Shown: positions 48,395-60,775, counted from the stretch's first letter. The stretch: DNA of 64,000 nt from Stenopsyche tienmushanensis (GCA_008973525.1 WACJ01000115.1:248001-312000), one strand, 5' to 3'. The notes: generated by a model not told the origin, from the sequence alone. Program-made: numbers and translations.

Positions 48395-48560
48395 TCAATA
48401 ATGGAGTTTTTAAGATTGACGCGAGTCATTTTTGCATATTTTTAATTAAGTTAAAAACCGTTAAAAAGAGGTTTCCGATTGAATTTTTTAGTTGTTTGAG
48501 AGGAATTAGAATTAAAATTTTACCTCTATCCCATATTTCGAGCCTCCTGTCGGGTACATG
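48395..48560 (+). mobile_element. Penelope 3' tail segment, inverted to its neighbour
   Basis: ATGGAGTTTTTAAGATTGAC and GCGAGTCATTTTTGCATATT align with the non-coding tail of Penelope copy B at 56.14-56.19 kb on the same strand. The AGAGG/CCTCT stem at 48499-48527 corresponds to the long hairpin there but is imperfect. The Penelope coding piece next to it is on minus, so tail and coding are in opposite orientation. Confidence 0.6.
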
Positions 48561-48659
48561 TTCGCTGATTGACTGCCGTTGTTAACTTTGTGATGTTTCT
48601 TGTGATCATCCTTTCAGCGCGATGTTGGGTCATTTTGTGCCATTGCTTGTATGGTGGTT

Positions 48660-48780
48660 AGTTGTACTGATGATTTTTTTTATCTCTTCAGTTGATTCCG
48701 GAATTTCTTCGTTTTTTAATTTCTATAACTTCTTTCGCAATCCTAATGCCGAAGTTTTTAACGATCGCTAAAGTTTTCAT
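48660..48780 (-). pseudogene. Penelope GIY-YIG C-terminal fragment, copy C
   Basis: On minus KTLAIVKNFGIRIAKEVIEI then KKRRNSGIN matches the end of the GIY-YIG domain in copy B (reading ENFETRIVRETIEI there) and copy D (KTIAIVKNL). Stops follow. It abuts a LINE tail at about 48.79 kb. Confidence 0.75.
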
Positions 48781-48799
48781 ACTAAAAAAGTCCTAAACA

Positions 48800-49013
48800 A
48801 AGAGGGAGTGGTTAAAAAGTCTTTGTGACCAATCGGTCCGTTTTTCAGACCGCTGACACGGCTAAAGAGCGCCTCACGATATGGTGCCATGCCCAAACAC
48901 GTCCATAGAACATGTTCTGCAGCTATGAACGAATCTCCGCATCGGCACTCCAAAGTCAGGGTGAAACCAAACCTATTTAACTACACCCTAAACTGCTTGT
49001 GTCCCGTGAGTGA
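48800..49013 (-). pseudogene. Non-LTR retrotransposon, C-terminal fragment
   Basis: On minus SLTGHKQFRV, a stop, then LNRFGFTLTLECRCGDSFIA followed by AEHVLWTCLGMAPYREALF. The TGH-F---L-RF pattern and the Cys/His series C-C-----EHVLW-C mark the C-terminus of R1, LOA or Jockey-type LINE proteins, after the reverse transcriptase. One stop is visible. The reverse transcriptase itself is not here. It is from a different LINE clade than the 8-kb copy. Confidence 0.75.
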
Positions 49014-49019
49014 AATTTT

Positions 49020-49653
49020 CAAAGTAATAAAAGAAATAATTAATAATTCTTATAAGTGATATAATATAATATTATTATTAACATAGCTCTCCATGTAATT
49101 TTTGTAATAGGCAATTGGTAACTTGAATTATTTCAACATGAATTCATTTTGAACATGTTCCCCAAAAAAACACTCCAATAAAATTCAGAATTAGATCAAA
49201 ATTTTCGATTTTTTTCTTCATCTTGATACCTGATATATATTATCTATTAATATACTTGAAAATTAAAATATATAATAATTGATAATCGAAACTTCAATTC
49301 TTAACTTTTGTAAGAGCTTTTTTTATCATGGTGCACGTCATACGACCTGATGTTAGAACCGCTTGAGCAGTAAAGTCAACTGCGCAATTACGAGAGTGTC
49401 AACTGTGAAATTGACAGGTCAGCGGGAAGTGAAAAGTTCTCAGTTTAGCAAGCGAACACAGTGTTGTTTGAGAACATTTTAATTTTCTGGAAAAATAACA
49501 ACCCAACTATGATTTTCACCTCTCTCTTTGTATTAACGCCATGAACATCGACAAACAAAACAGGAAATTTTAATTTGCATACTATTGGTCTCACAAACGC
49601 AGCCTGATAAAATTGATGAGACTTGATCCTTAATATTTTTCAATTTACTTATA
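49020..49653. other. Spacer, no gene seen
   Basis: The part at 49.33-49.48 kb is less AT-rich but has no recognised content. Confidence 0.4.
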
Positions 49654-49661
49654 TTTTAGAT

Positions 49662-50577
49662 CAGTGTTCCCCAATCAGTGGTCCACGGCTCGGACCGCAA
49701 ACAGTATGCCAAATTTCAAGAAATTCAATCTGTTTCTTTCTTAAAGGAAATATTTTGGAAAAGAGTGATGATACTCGGCTAAATGATTCACTTCAAAACG
49801 GTCCCATGGTCCAAATCGGCCCTACTAGAACATTTTTTGGACGAGGAATGGATGAGTGAATCGCATATATGGCGGACGTATTTAGTCTACTTGATGACAT
49901 TAACCTTTCTCTCCAGAGGATTTATACGAATATTAAAGAGCTGAGAAATAAGGTTGATACGTTTAAAAATAAGCTAGTTCCTTGTGATTGTCACATACAA
50001 GGGGAGAATTTAGAAATGTCTCCACTTTTGCAAGAATTTTTAATTGCTGCTGACATCGACAGGAAAGGTGTTTTAAATATAATAAGTCAGTAGTTGAATG
50101 CATTGGTACTAACATTGAATCACTATTATCCCGAAAATGAGAGTCCTCGCAAGGGAAATATTTGGATTAAAAATTCCTTCATGGAAGACATCATTTAATG
50201 TAATCTTATGAGTAGAGAAAGATAACAATTAATAGAGTTGTCTTCGGATACATTTCTGATGTCCAGATACAAAACATCTATATTCCTTCAGTTTTGGATA
50301 TCAGTGGAAGATTATTATCAATTTTTAGGCTGTAAAGCAATAAATTTATTAATGCCACTTTTAACAACCTTTTTATGCGAAAAAGCATTTTCGCCCATAT
50401 CCACAATAAATCGAAACTATCGCACTGCAGCCAAGAATATCCAATATACAAAGATGCAACAGCAAGTTTCACATTGATTTATAATATGAATAACTCTTTT
50501 TTTTCAATATTAGTGGTCCGCAAATTTTTCCACTTATTTTTACCGGTGCACAAGTGTAAAAAGGTTGGGGAACACCG
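49662..50577 (+). mobile_element. hAT element, ZBED5-like, internally deleted, with ends and TSD
   Basis: The left end CAGTGTTCCCCAATC (49662) and the right end GTTGGGGAACACCG (to 50577) are inverted repeats. They are flanked by TTTTAGAT at 49654-49661 and TTTTAGAC at 50578-50585, an 8-bp target duplication as expected for hAT, with one change. Inside, LLDDINLSLQRIYTNIKELR and NKVDTFKNKL (from 49875) match the helical region of ZBED5-like transposases. FWISVEDYYQFLGCKAINLL then MPLLTTFLCEKAFSPISTI (50290-50410) is the C-terminal dimerisation domain. At 916 bp the BED finger and most of the catalytic core are gone. The reading is broken between 50093 and 50238. Confidence 0.9.
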
Positions 50578-50585
50578 TTTTAGAC

Positions 50586-51110
50586 TATGTTTAGAGCAAA
50601 TCCTCACATTCCAATCCGTTCAAGTCCGCGCAAGTTCCGAGTAACTTTCAATCTTCTATACTTTGTAAAATGGCTATAATTCTTACACAAGCAGACAGAA
50701 ACGAATTTTTCTGAGTGCCTTCACACTGCAAATTTAACAGTTTTTTTCAACATGTGGAGTGTGGCATTAGCGAAATAAAATATAAAGGAAATAAACTCAA
50801 TGTTATAAAAAAATAATATTAATATCCTTAGCTCATAAAATAGATGTTTCGATATCAATCATAAAAAAGTAAAGTTAAAAATAAAAATAGGAAGAATTTG
50901 ATACTTATGCGGGCTATATGAAACGATAGGCACAAAACTCACATGTCGAAATCATTGAATTTCATAGAAAAATGGCATTTTTTAAAGTTCATATTCACTC
51001 AATAAGTTCGTAAGACGACATATGGTTGGCACCACTATTATCAAAACCTAAATAGAAAATAACAATTTTCAAATAATACCTGTCAAAATTTCATAATAAT
51101 ATGACGTTTA
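50586..51110. other. AT-rich spacer; mariner 5' flank at the right
   Basis: TGTCAAAATTTCATAATAAT near 51087 matches ATCAAAATTTCATAACAATT near 23040, so the right part is the untranslated 5' region of the mariner fragment that follows. The rest shows nothing. Confidence 0.45.
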
Positions 51111-51119
51111 TTTCACAAA

Positions 51120-51400
51120 TTACAGTGCTTTAGTTGCTATTGGAGAGGTGGTTGGTGATTTTAAACGCGGCCGTACAAACACCGATAACGTTGAACGCTC
51201 TGATAGCTCAAATTCGGCTCTTGTTCAGAAAACATAAAAAAGCTCAAAAATAGTTTTGGTCGGTCATAAATTGAAGTATCAAGAGATAACTGACACTTAA
51301 GAGATATCAGAGGGTGGTGTGTTCACAATTTTGCTTCAACATTTGTCGAAATTGAAGCCAATTTTGAGACCAAAGATAAAGACAGACATCGATGGTTAAA
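51120..51400 (+). pseudogene. Mariner transposase, N-terminal fragment
   Basis: FKRGRTNTDNVERSDSSNSA then LVQKT, a stop, KIVLVGHKLKYQEITDT and EISEGGVFTILLQHLSKLK. This is the N-terminal DNA-binding half of a mariner of the same subfamily as the copy at 22.9-23.8 kb (ADRKLKLREIPDTL there). It stops near 51400 and the catalytic part is absent. Confidence 0.8.
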
Positions 51401-51404
51401 GTCA

Positions 51405-53000
51405 TAGTTTTATTTTGTTGTTGATTATAAAAAGTTGTGGTTTTATTATTTATCCTATTGACTGATGTGTTATAACACTATTTTCAACAAAATTTAAAAT
51501 CATATAGCAATGATATATTACGTCACTATCCCTATGAAAGATTACTACTATACTAAATTAAATCAATGTGGCCTTATAGTATCATCTGTTTTGCATTATA
51601 ATACCAATTGCAATATAGCCCTAGTCGCGAATAGAGGTCCCAAATATTCGTAAAATCAATTATTCGAATAACGAATATGAAATTGATAAAGCATTCGAAT
51701 ATTTTATATATATATAAGATATCAAATAAGATAAGATATTGGATATTTTATATTTTTAATATTTTATTGATTTTCTCGTAAAGAAATGTCCAATCAGTCA
51801 AAGATCGACCGTAATTGAGAGAGGTTTAAGTTCGACTATTTGAATTTGAAAAAGGTAATATATTCTTTAATTGCCTTTAAATATTGAGTCATTTTTGCTA
51901 TTTCTATTATTTTCAGTGAGTTTCAAAAGAATAGCGTCACCAAAAAAAACCGCTAGCTTTTTTATGAGTTCAAATTAAGACACAATATGCACCGAAAGCA
52001 GATGGAAATATTAATTGAACATTCGGAGAAGGATCGATTTGTGAAAGAACAATTCGAAAAGGACAAAAATAATGTCGAACAGGGAAGATAAAAATTCTGG
52101 ACCAGTGGATGCCACACGAACTGTCAGAAGGCTAAAATTGAGCCGCTTGGAAGTGTTTTCTTAGTTGATAAATTCAAATACATAACAATAGTAGTTATTG
52201 ACACTAGAATAAGTAGAAGAAATTGACACGACAGTTTCTCCCCGAGCCTCCGATGACTAGTTCGAAAACAAAAATGCATCCATGATTTGAAATTAATTAT
52301 ATTTACTTAGGATTTATTACGAATACACTTTCTAATTACTCAACAAAAAAAAACCAATAATATCCGATTAATTTTATAAATACTTGAATTTACTAATACT
52401 GACCCCCTAGTCGTGAACAAGCTTAATTCGTTAAAATATTAAATTTTACTCCATCAAATACACAAATTCATTTTAAGGGAGCTGAATGAAGTGGAAACGT
52501 TGCCAAAAATCGTAATATCAGAACCAATTAACTATTGGGCTATTATACATTTAGAGCTTAAAATTACTATGCTCTTTGGCAGCCGTCACCGGTCATTATT
52601 TAATCGTGAGGTCATGGAATGAAATGGTTTTAATGATCGAAAGAAATTTCGGTTAAACAATCTTAAGGAAAAGTATGTCATAGCATAGTTTTGAATGCAG
52701 CTTAAAAATTCGCATTATTCACTAGACGGAATAATATTCGTTCTTCAGCATATCGAATCTTAGGTTATGATATAAAATATGGTTGCGTTTATTTTTGAGA
52801 AACTCTCAATCAATCTAGGATTTAAGTGCAATTATGTATGATTTTCTAATGTTAATTATGTTTTCAATATTAAGGGAAAAACAACAAGACTTTCATTGGG
52901 AATATCATATTAGACATATGGAATGCAAGCAAGACAACCAAAAAAGTTTAAAATAACACATGATGTTGATGATAAAATATGTGACAATACATAAAATATG
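51405..53000. other. AT-rich spacer with one tiny mariner-like relic
   Basis: At about 52085-52135, KIKILDQWMPHELSEG on plus resembles the mariner linker KKLDKWVPHEL. Sequences CCCTAGTCGCGAATA (51620) and CCCCTAGTCGTGAACA (52405) are similar but in the same orientation, so are not element ends as a pair. Nothing else seen. Confidence 0.4.
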
Positions 53001-53004
53001 AATC

Positions 53005-53220
53005 TATCACCATACTTTTGAGTTAAATCGGCAGTCAGTTGAATGAACAACAACCAAAGAAAGTCGCTCAAAGTGATCAGAAATGCAAATGTCAGCTAGT
53101 AATGTTTTGGTCTCCATATTTTAAGATGTGCATGGTATTTTATTAATTAATTACCTTGAAAAAAAGAAACATCAATAGCAAATATTATATGGCGTAATTG
53201 GGGAATAAGAAAATAGTATA
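53005..53220 (+). pseudogene. Mariner transposase, central fragment
   Basis: LNRQSVEWTTTKESRSK (with one stop read through) then SEMQMSASNVLVSIF and DVHGILLINYLEKKK match the mariner block between the first and second catalytic Asp, normally SNRQSAEWT, KTQQSAGKVMASVFWDAHGI and FIDYLEKG. Both catalytic motifs are missing. Confidence 0.75.
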
Positions 53221-55200
53221 AAGTGAAAAAATCCTGCGAATTTATTGAGTGATGTGTCACATGGCGAAATTTTAACCATCAACAGATAGCAATTGTAAGC
53301 AAAATATTTATATCGGTTGATTCAATTTAAAGGACCTCATTAGATCAGGGTGATACTTGAAATTGATATCGCTGAATTCTCTAATTGAATTTTGTATAGC
53401 AAGCCGTTTAAATATTGTCACGCAAACTATCATATTTACGTCATGTAGGTGGGTTGTACATTTTTGCAATTTTGAAATAATCGTAAAAAAAATAATACAG
53501 ATTGTATTTAAATAGATGTTTCTTTTTAAGAACAAAAATATACTGATTTTTTTGCTCTGGCCAAATGCGAATCTCTCTGCATTCAAATGCCAATGTGATT
53601 ATTGTTGAGCAACTATCCACTACAAAATTGAGAAATAAGTTAACGTAACATACACCGATAAGCTGAGACAGTTGCATATTACAATAAAGTTGAATTTGGT
53701 GTCAATGTTACCGAACAAATAATAAAAAGTAGTAGAAGTAAAGTGTATTTTATTTTTCTACATCCTTGATTTTGCCGGTATCCAATATATGGATCCTTTT
53801 TAAAGAAACTGGTGACCAAAAGATAACAGGATATTAACTTCTACTAAAATTAAAGGAAGAGTTGTGCATTAAATTTTACAATGAATAGAAAATTCATTCC
53901 TAATTTTTTTTTTTTTTTACATAAGCAGTCAAATGATAGCTTATGGTATAGTTAAGCATGAGTGAAATTTTAATTCAGTTAGTATTAAAAAAATATACAA
54001 TTAATATGATCTTTTAACGTGTTGATCGAAAACATTTTTTTTATTAATGCTTTTATCAAATATTATTTGCGTCAATTTAGAATATGATAAGAAAAATAGT
54101 TCAAATTTTCATTAATGACATTAATAAAAGCAGGAATATGAATTAATTTATCCGATCCGATCCTCTATTCTGATACAATTTACTTGATGTAACCAAGCTA
54201 AAATCGTGTAAAAATCATGCATTAGATGTGATCACATTTTCAGTAATTCTATAAGGAAATGAAAAAGAGAAAATATCCATTAATACATATCTTCCTTTCA
54301 TAGCGAAAATGGGAAAATAGTATAGTAGAACGTGAAGACGACAAAGAGAACGTGTGGAGCAAAAGAGTATCTGTCACATACACACATCAAAGTAACTTGA
54401 AGTCTGGATTGGAAGTGATATCAAGGTGATTTATAAAAATATTAAATACACTTCATATAACCACTATTTGTGTACTTTTAACGAATTCTTTAAACTAAAT
54501 AAATTCCTATTGAATTTAGGTTTGATTATGCATTTCACTACAAACGCTATTAAAAAATATCTCATAACAAAATTTGAAGTTTCTCTATGTAACAAAATAA
54601 ATACACCCTGTACTAGTTTCAATAGCATAATAATATAAGCGTCTTTGAGTAATATGAAAGGTGGTTTGATTTATTTTCATTTTTAAATACAAATTGCAAG
54701 ACAATCCGCGCAAATAAAGCACTGCTAACCTTCACACTTCATAGCTTGATAACAAATATTTTAAATTTTGATTCAATCATATAACTGTTGGTTAGTACCA
54801 ACAGTTATATATACGAACTATTAAATAGAATAATTAATAATTGAGGATTAAAAGTGGACAGATTATAACTATTTAAAGTGTAGCTTTCAGTGGAATTGGC
54901 AATTTTGAAAGAATGCATTTATTTGAAATGTCTGGCTGAATGTTGGTATAATGTGCATTAAATCATCTAAATGAAAATACTATATTAACCCTTTCCATCC
55001 GTTTTTTTTTTAAATTAATTTCGCACGCTTTTCAGGTTCCATACTCGAAGTTAAAAATAAAAATAAACCGTTATCTGTCAGTTTTTTGTCTAACAAAAAA
55101 TTTACACGACGTATATAAGACACTTATTTAGTATATTAGAACACCCGGCTATTTGTCAATATTTTGATAATTAAAATAATTTATATATAATGAAGTATAT
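53221..55200. other. AT-rich spacer, no gene seen
   Basis: No supported gene; frames at 53308-53677 (minus) and 54426-54638 (plus) look random. The palindrome at 54779 is listed separately. Confidence 0.4.
54779..54810. repeat. Perfect 14-bp palindrome
   Basis: ATATAACTGTTGGT and ACCAACAGTTATAT pair exactly across a 4-nt TAGT loop. Origin unknown. Confidence 0.8.
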
Positions 55201-55219
55201 ATATATGGTTTAATTTCTG

Positions 55220-56125
55220 AAAAAACAGACCAGTGGTGCACCAATAGGATCTCCTTTATCTCCGGCTATTGTTAACATTTTTATGAATAGATTTGAAGAA
55301 AAAGCTCTAGAAGAGACTCCCCAAAAAATCAAAAATGTGGCTGAGATATGTGGATGACAACGGCTGAACTTCTTAAATTTACCATGGAAATAGAAGAAAA
55401 TAACAAAATCCCATTTTTGGATACATGTGTTATAAAAAACACTGAAGGATCTTTCGGTCACATAGCCTAGGCAGATCAACTCTGTCATGAAAGCACTTAT
55501 AGATAGAGCGTTCAGATTGAAAGACAGCAGCCACGTGGAAGAAGAAATAAAGGAAGTAAGTCGAGCTCATGCAAAAAATGGATATTCTCTGAGTCAAATT
55601 AAGAAAAATATTAAAAACACCAACAAAAAACCTCGAAATCCACCCATCGATACGGAAAAACATATCGTTCTTCCTAACGTAAACGGTACGACCGATACCA
55701 TTAGCCGTATACTCCAAAAACACGACATTAACTCTATCTTTAAGGCGGAAAAGAAGATAGGAAGTCTCTCACTCAATAAAAAAGGATAGGATGATAAACG
55801 AAAATCAGGGAATATACAAGATCTCATGCGCAGACTGTGAGATGTCATACATTGGACAAACCAATAGACAAGTTGCCCACAGAATAAAAGAACATCAGAA
55901 ATCAGTTTTGTAATTGGACTAAAAATCGGGACTAACACTACACGCGATAAAGACCGATCACCAAATCGATTTTACTGGGACAAAATTTTTTAGCGACTAT
56001 CGAAAACTTCGAGACTAGAATTGTGAGAGAGACAATAGAGATAGAAAGACGAAAAAACTCCGCAATCAACCGAAGAGACGACAGCACTAGCGTACCCAGA
56101 GCTTGGCTTCCAATATTATCAAAAC
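55220..56125 (+). pseudogene. Penelope-like element, copy B (RT plus GIY-YIG)
   Basis: The best Penelope copy here. QTSGAPIGSPLSPAIVNIFM then NRFEEKALEETP (55226-55320) is the RT block before the active site. WLRYVDD near 55340 is the catalytic motif, but the following ILVIWPHG seen in copy A is deleted. LLKFTMEIEENNKIPFLDTC then VIKNTEG follow. The frame 55487-55789 reads KALIDRAFRLKDSSHVEEEI and PPIDTEKHIVLPNVNGTTDT, the linker. GIYKISCADCEMSYIGQTNR from 55809 is the GIY-YIG endonuclease with both hallmark triplets kept. IENFETRIVRETIEI and ERRKNSAINRRDD end it near 56090. At least five frame changes or stops make it inactive. The 5' half of the reverse transcriptase is missing. Confidence 0.9.
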
Positions 56126-56139
56126 TAAAAACACCATGT

Positions 56140-56290
56140 ATGGAGTTTTTTTAGATTTGCGCGAGTCATATTTATATGATTTTAATTATCAATATGTTTG
56201 AAAAAACCGGGTATACGATCGCGTTTAAGTATTTTAAAGGTAAAAATTAGGAACGAATTTTTACCTTTAAATCTGTTCAATATTTCGAAT
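56140..56290 (+). mobile_element. Penelope 3' non-coding tail with 16-bp hairpin
   Basis: After the coding end, TTGCGCGAGTCATATTTATA is shared with 48.4 kb. TTTAAAGGTAAAAATT at 56233-56248 pairs perfectly with AATTTTTACCTTTAAA at 56256-56271 across a 7-nt loop. Penelope-like elements often carry hammerhead ribozymes in their terminal repeats. I could not identify a hammerhead core here. Confidence 0.65.
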
Positions 56291-56299
56291 AATACATAG

Positions 56300-59200
56300 C
56301 AAATATAATGAATATATCATAATATTATATATAAAAGAGCTTAAAATTTTGGCAACATAATGTCGATTTACAAGTGAAAAGGATTAATATTAGAAGAACG
56401 TTATAATTAATTTCAAATGCTTAGTTAGCAAATTGCATTAATTTTATCAATTGAAAATGAAAACATCGATCGGCTTCAACGATTAGATTGAATATTACTT
56501 TACATTCTCCTTTTTCGCTAAAATATTTCATAAAATGGATGAAAAGCGTATTAAAAATGCTGTCTATCTGTAAAATCTATAAATGTTCCATATGATTATA
56601 TGTATATATCGTGTAGAAACCTTTGGCTACTGACTAATTTATTGACTATTATATTATTAATTCAATTCTAGCTTCATAGTCAATGTGCTAATAAACGGTT
56701 ATATGGAATGGAAAAATGATCATAGGAAAATTGCACCTCGCCTTGCATAATTACAAGGAATATATTGTCAAACAAAGCTACTTTAATACTATGCCAGTTA
56801 CAAGTATAATTGCTTCGATTGCAATAAGTAAATTGGTAAGCTTCAAATATACATAATGAGTATTGCATATCTCGAAACATGAGACGGCATTTAATATGCT
56901 TCAATTCTATTTTAAATTATTAAATTGTACGCCTATAAGTATTTTTATAGTTGTCTTTGTAATATATTGTTTTATTTGTACTATACCCATCAAGTTTTGT
57001 ATTTGTGATAGTATTTTAAGAGAATAAAGTTTATTTCGAGTATTTTATTTAAAGAAATATCTTCTAGGGTTGCAAATTTATCGTTTTTATAAGAGTAATA
57101 TTTTTGATTTATTAAAGCCAAAATGATAAACAATCTATGTTGTTAATATTACAGCTTGCTTAAATTTCTAAAATATTAGATTTTCCATGTAATTGTTTTG
57201 ATATTTCAATGGGTAAAAAGCTATGAAAGTTTTAAATGTATTACTCAAAAATACAAACAACGGTTTGACAAATCATGTCATTTTGTACTTATTATTATAA
57301 ATATAGCTATTGGAACTATATTATTATAATAAATATCACTCCCCATAAACAATTAAACCAAAATAATACTTATGATTTACATGGACGCATTTTTTCAGTA
57401 TAAATAGTGGTTTTAATAAATATAATATAGGTAAATATTTAATTTAATTTCATGGTTTAATCTTTTGAGATATTTGTAAAATGCCCTGGATTTAGACAAT
57501 GATACCCGGAATCAATTCGTTATACGACGAGTCCAATGAAGGAATCAAAAAAATATTAAGTCATCTGATAAAGCCAACATAGACACCCAAACAACGAAAA
57601 AAAGGGAGATTAAAAACCAAATATATTAAAAATCCCAATGGCTGGACGAAAAATCTTATTCAATTTAAATGGACAAATATTGTATTTAACTAATGGTATT
57701 TTCTGTAGAGTGACTTTCAAATGAAATTGACCTTATATCATTTTATTGAGTCGTTGAAAATTTAAATTGACAACTGAGATACATTAAAACAATTAACATA
57801 ATGAAATATTATTTGTATACCGGAAATTTCTAGCCTGAGTTCTAGAAGCACAAGCATCTAGCAATTTTGAGTCAATAAAGGGAAATAGCATAAATGTTAG
57901 TCAGAAGTTTCCATTTGGACCCATATACCTTTGGGACTACACCAAAGCTTTCAAGTAAAAGTTTTGAATACATCCAATTAGCAATATTATATCGGAAACA
58001 CATAATAGGCTATAGATTAAACATGATTTTACAAAAAATTAAATATATGAGTTATTTCTATAAAGCTCATAATAAATGCTTTTTGAAAATAAATATTTCA
58101 TAATTAATGATCTTAATTTTTTAATTAAAATTATTTGATCAATTTATTGTTAGAAAACTATTTTTGACAATACGAATAATATATTTGATTTACTGTCATC
58201 TATGGGCGAATAGTAAAGCTTGGTTTAATAAATTTTGTACCGTCCCAATTATTAATGGTTTGTATCTTAGGTAATATAACGAATTTAATTGAAAAATAAG
58301 TAATAAAAAAAGAAATTTAATAATGGTTCAGATTTAAACAGAAACCATGGTAATATACTATAGAAAGATTCAGTGTTTCATAATCGAGCGACTCTTCAAT
58401 ATTTCAAATATAATCATATTAAATTATAAATTTAATTGTTTTTTAAATGCACTATCTTAAAATATTTACAAGCATTTTTATTGAAATTCAATTGAAATTA
58501 TTGGAAAGGAATTATTTTCGCTTTAAATTGCATGATGTACTTAATTATTTAAAGCTGATCATGTGTGAACATTTTTAATTTCTTTGCTGAATAATGAAAT
58601 GATTGATGAAAATTTAGCGATGACTTCAAATTAAGCTTTCACTATGAAATTAATCAAAATCGTAGCTACAAAATTTCCATTCTTGCTACAAGTATCATAC
58701 TTTAATGATATCAATAGATAAACGCTTAATGAAAATATATGATTTATAGTATGAATAAAGTTAAAAAACGTATATTGAGACTATGACTGAATTAGGTAAA
58801 AATGTATTGTACTCATACAATACTCTGATATGAGAGAAAATGAATAAATGTGTTGTGTCTTCTTTTTGTGAAAAATTTCGCTATAAAATCAAGTTTTATT
58901 GCATTGATACAATTTATTGAAATATGACAGTAAGCGAATAAAAATGATCATGGAGTGGAGAAAAATAAATAAGTTTGAGGGTTATTTTATATACTTCTTA
59001 TTTTAATTGAGTATCAGAAAAATAAAGCGAAGCAAAAATCGACATAGTACTTGAATTGAATTGATAATTATAATAAAACCTTTATTGGACCAAACTTAAC
59101 TTTAACATTAGTTTGACCAATGTAAAGTCGGCAGACTGTACTATAAAAGCCTGTAGTTATGTAAAAGTAAGATGTATTGAGAATTTATCAGAATAATTGG

Positions 59201-60480
59201 TACAGAAACTTATAGAAAATAGTCATTCTTACAAAAAAATTCCCTATAAAGAATGAAAATAAATTTATTGGATAAAACTAAATGTATTTTTTTGACAGAA
59301 ATTGAATATTTTTCTATAAAACGGTTATTTATTAACTAAAAATAGTAAGGAATTTTGCGTTTAAAAATTGAATATTTTAATCTGCTTAGAATCAAAGCCA
59401 TTTTATGACCCAAATGTTATAGGAAAATTGGAATGAACTTATATGGAAAAATAAAATGGCAATTTCTCAAAACAAAGGTAAAAAATATGTGTCGTTGGAT
59501 GGATTGTAGTAAGATCATTTAGTAATTAAAAGCAATATTTCATATATGTATTACATGCACATTTATTTAGGTTTTATGGGCAAGGATAATAATATAACAT
59601 ATGACTATATCGTAATATTGCTTAAATTATTTCAGTTTATGAAATTAAAATTTAAAAAAATGTTTGAAAAAACCAAAATATTAAATCAGGTGAAATAAAA
59701 CGGTTAATGTTCAATGCTGAATGATTATTTATGTTATGATGAATTATGTTACAAACTGGCATGTGATTAATCATAATTTGAATTTCCAACAATTTCATTA
59801 AAATCAACAACAATATGCAATCTTTCCTTATTATAAGTTAGCACATCTAAAATAATAAAATTAATTTATAAATTATCACAATTATAATCCATCTTCTCGG
59901 CGAGGAAACAATTTTAAGTTAAATCATCTCAATACTGATCTGATGAAGCTGAATCATTCCATTGCAACCATCCAAATTTCATGTACCAAGATCTGAAAAC
60001 ATTTAGCAAAGTAGTGTCAATACATTATTATAAAAATTAAAAGAAGTATAATATTATTTTTAAATATATCTTGTTAATACGTAAAGATTGTTTCAGGCTA
60101 TGCTTCATATCGATGGCTAGGACACACTATCATAAGCACTCGTAAGCCAACTATTAGAGTCCAAAATGGTGTAAAAGTGAAAAGTTTTCTTGGCATTTTT
60201 AATAACTCCATTTATGTATGAAAATAGACCACGCATTTAATAATTTTGACTACCGACTTCTACAGACTACTAGCCTTTATATTTTTTCTACTAAGGATTT
60301 ATTGATTTCAACTAATTGATCAGAGTTTTAGCATGTATTTCCTATTGTAGTACAACATATCAATTTTAACACTAAACATGCACGTTTGACATCCTATTTA
60401 TTAATTATGGAAAATATTCCAATTCAAAATAATCCCAATATATTCCATATTCATAAGGTGGAAGAATTCACTGACCGTAA
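56300..60480. other. Long AT-rich spacer, no gene seen
   Basis: About 4 kb with very high A+T and no recognised coding, RNA or element sequence. The motif CATCTATGGGCGA at 58199 recurs at 61610 and may mark a short dispersed repeat. Confidence 0.45.
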
Positions 60481-60489
60481 GAGATCAAA

Positions 60490-60775
60490 ATTTTAAGGCA
60501 CGCATTTCCAACAAGGCACATGAATGTTTGGCAAAGAGCCGCAATGCGGAATGCTAAGTGAAATTTTGGTATGCGTCTTGCTGTGTTACTTGATGTGACA
60601 ATGACGTCAAACTTTTCCTGTTGCCATTCCTGCTCTTGCCCTCATTCCCCAATTTTAGGCGTAGCAATCTGGGTGCCCCGGATCCTAAGCTTTTTCCCCA
60701 AGCCCCAAACCCTAAAAATAGGAGCGCCCGCACCCTTCTGAAGCTCACCGCTAGCCGTTAGCGGCCTATCAATGG
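60490..60775. mobile_element. GC-richer segment with element-end-like sequences
   Basis: AAGGCACGCATTTCC and AATGTTTGGCAAAGAGCCGC are of the kind found near the 3' end of hAT elements. Further on, AGGCGTAGCAATCTGGGTGC and GGAGCGCCCGCACCC resemble GGCGTAGC-type termini. No target duplication or protein was found. The minus frame at 60554-60748 is not recognised. Confidence 0.3.

Noticed and set aside
51620..52420. CCCTAGTCG-GAA sequences as a pair of element ends
   Set aside because: They are in the same orientation and only loosely similar, and no target duplication was found.
55210..55938. Three open frames on minus (55210-55488, 55430-55723, 55594-55938)
   Set aside because: They are antisense to the clear Penelope coding blocks on plus.
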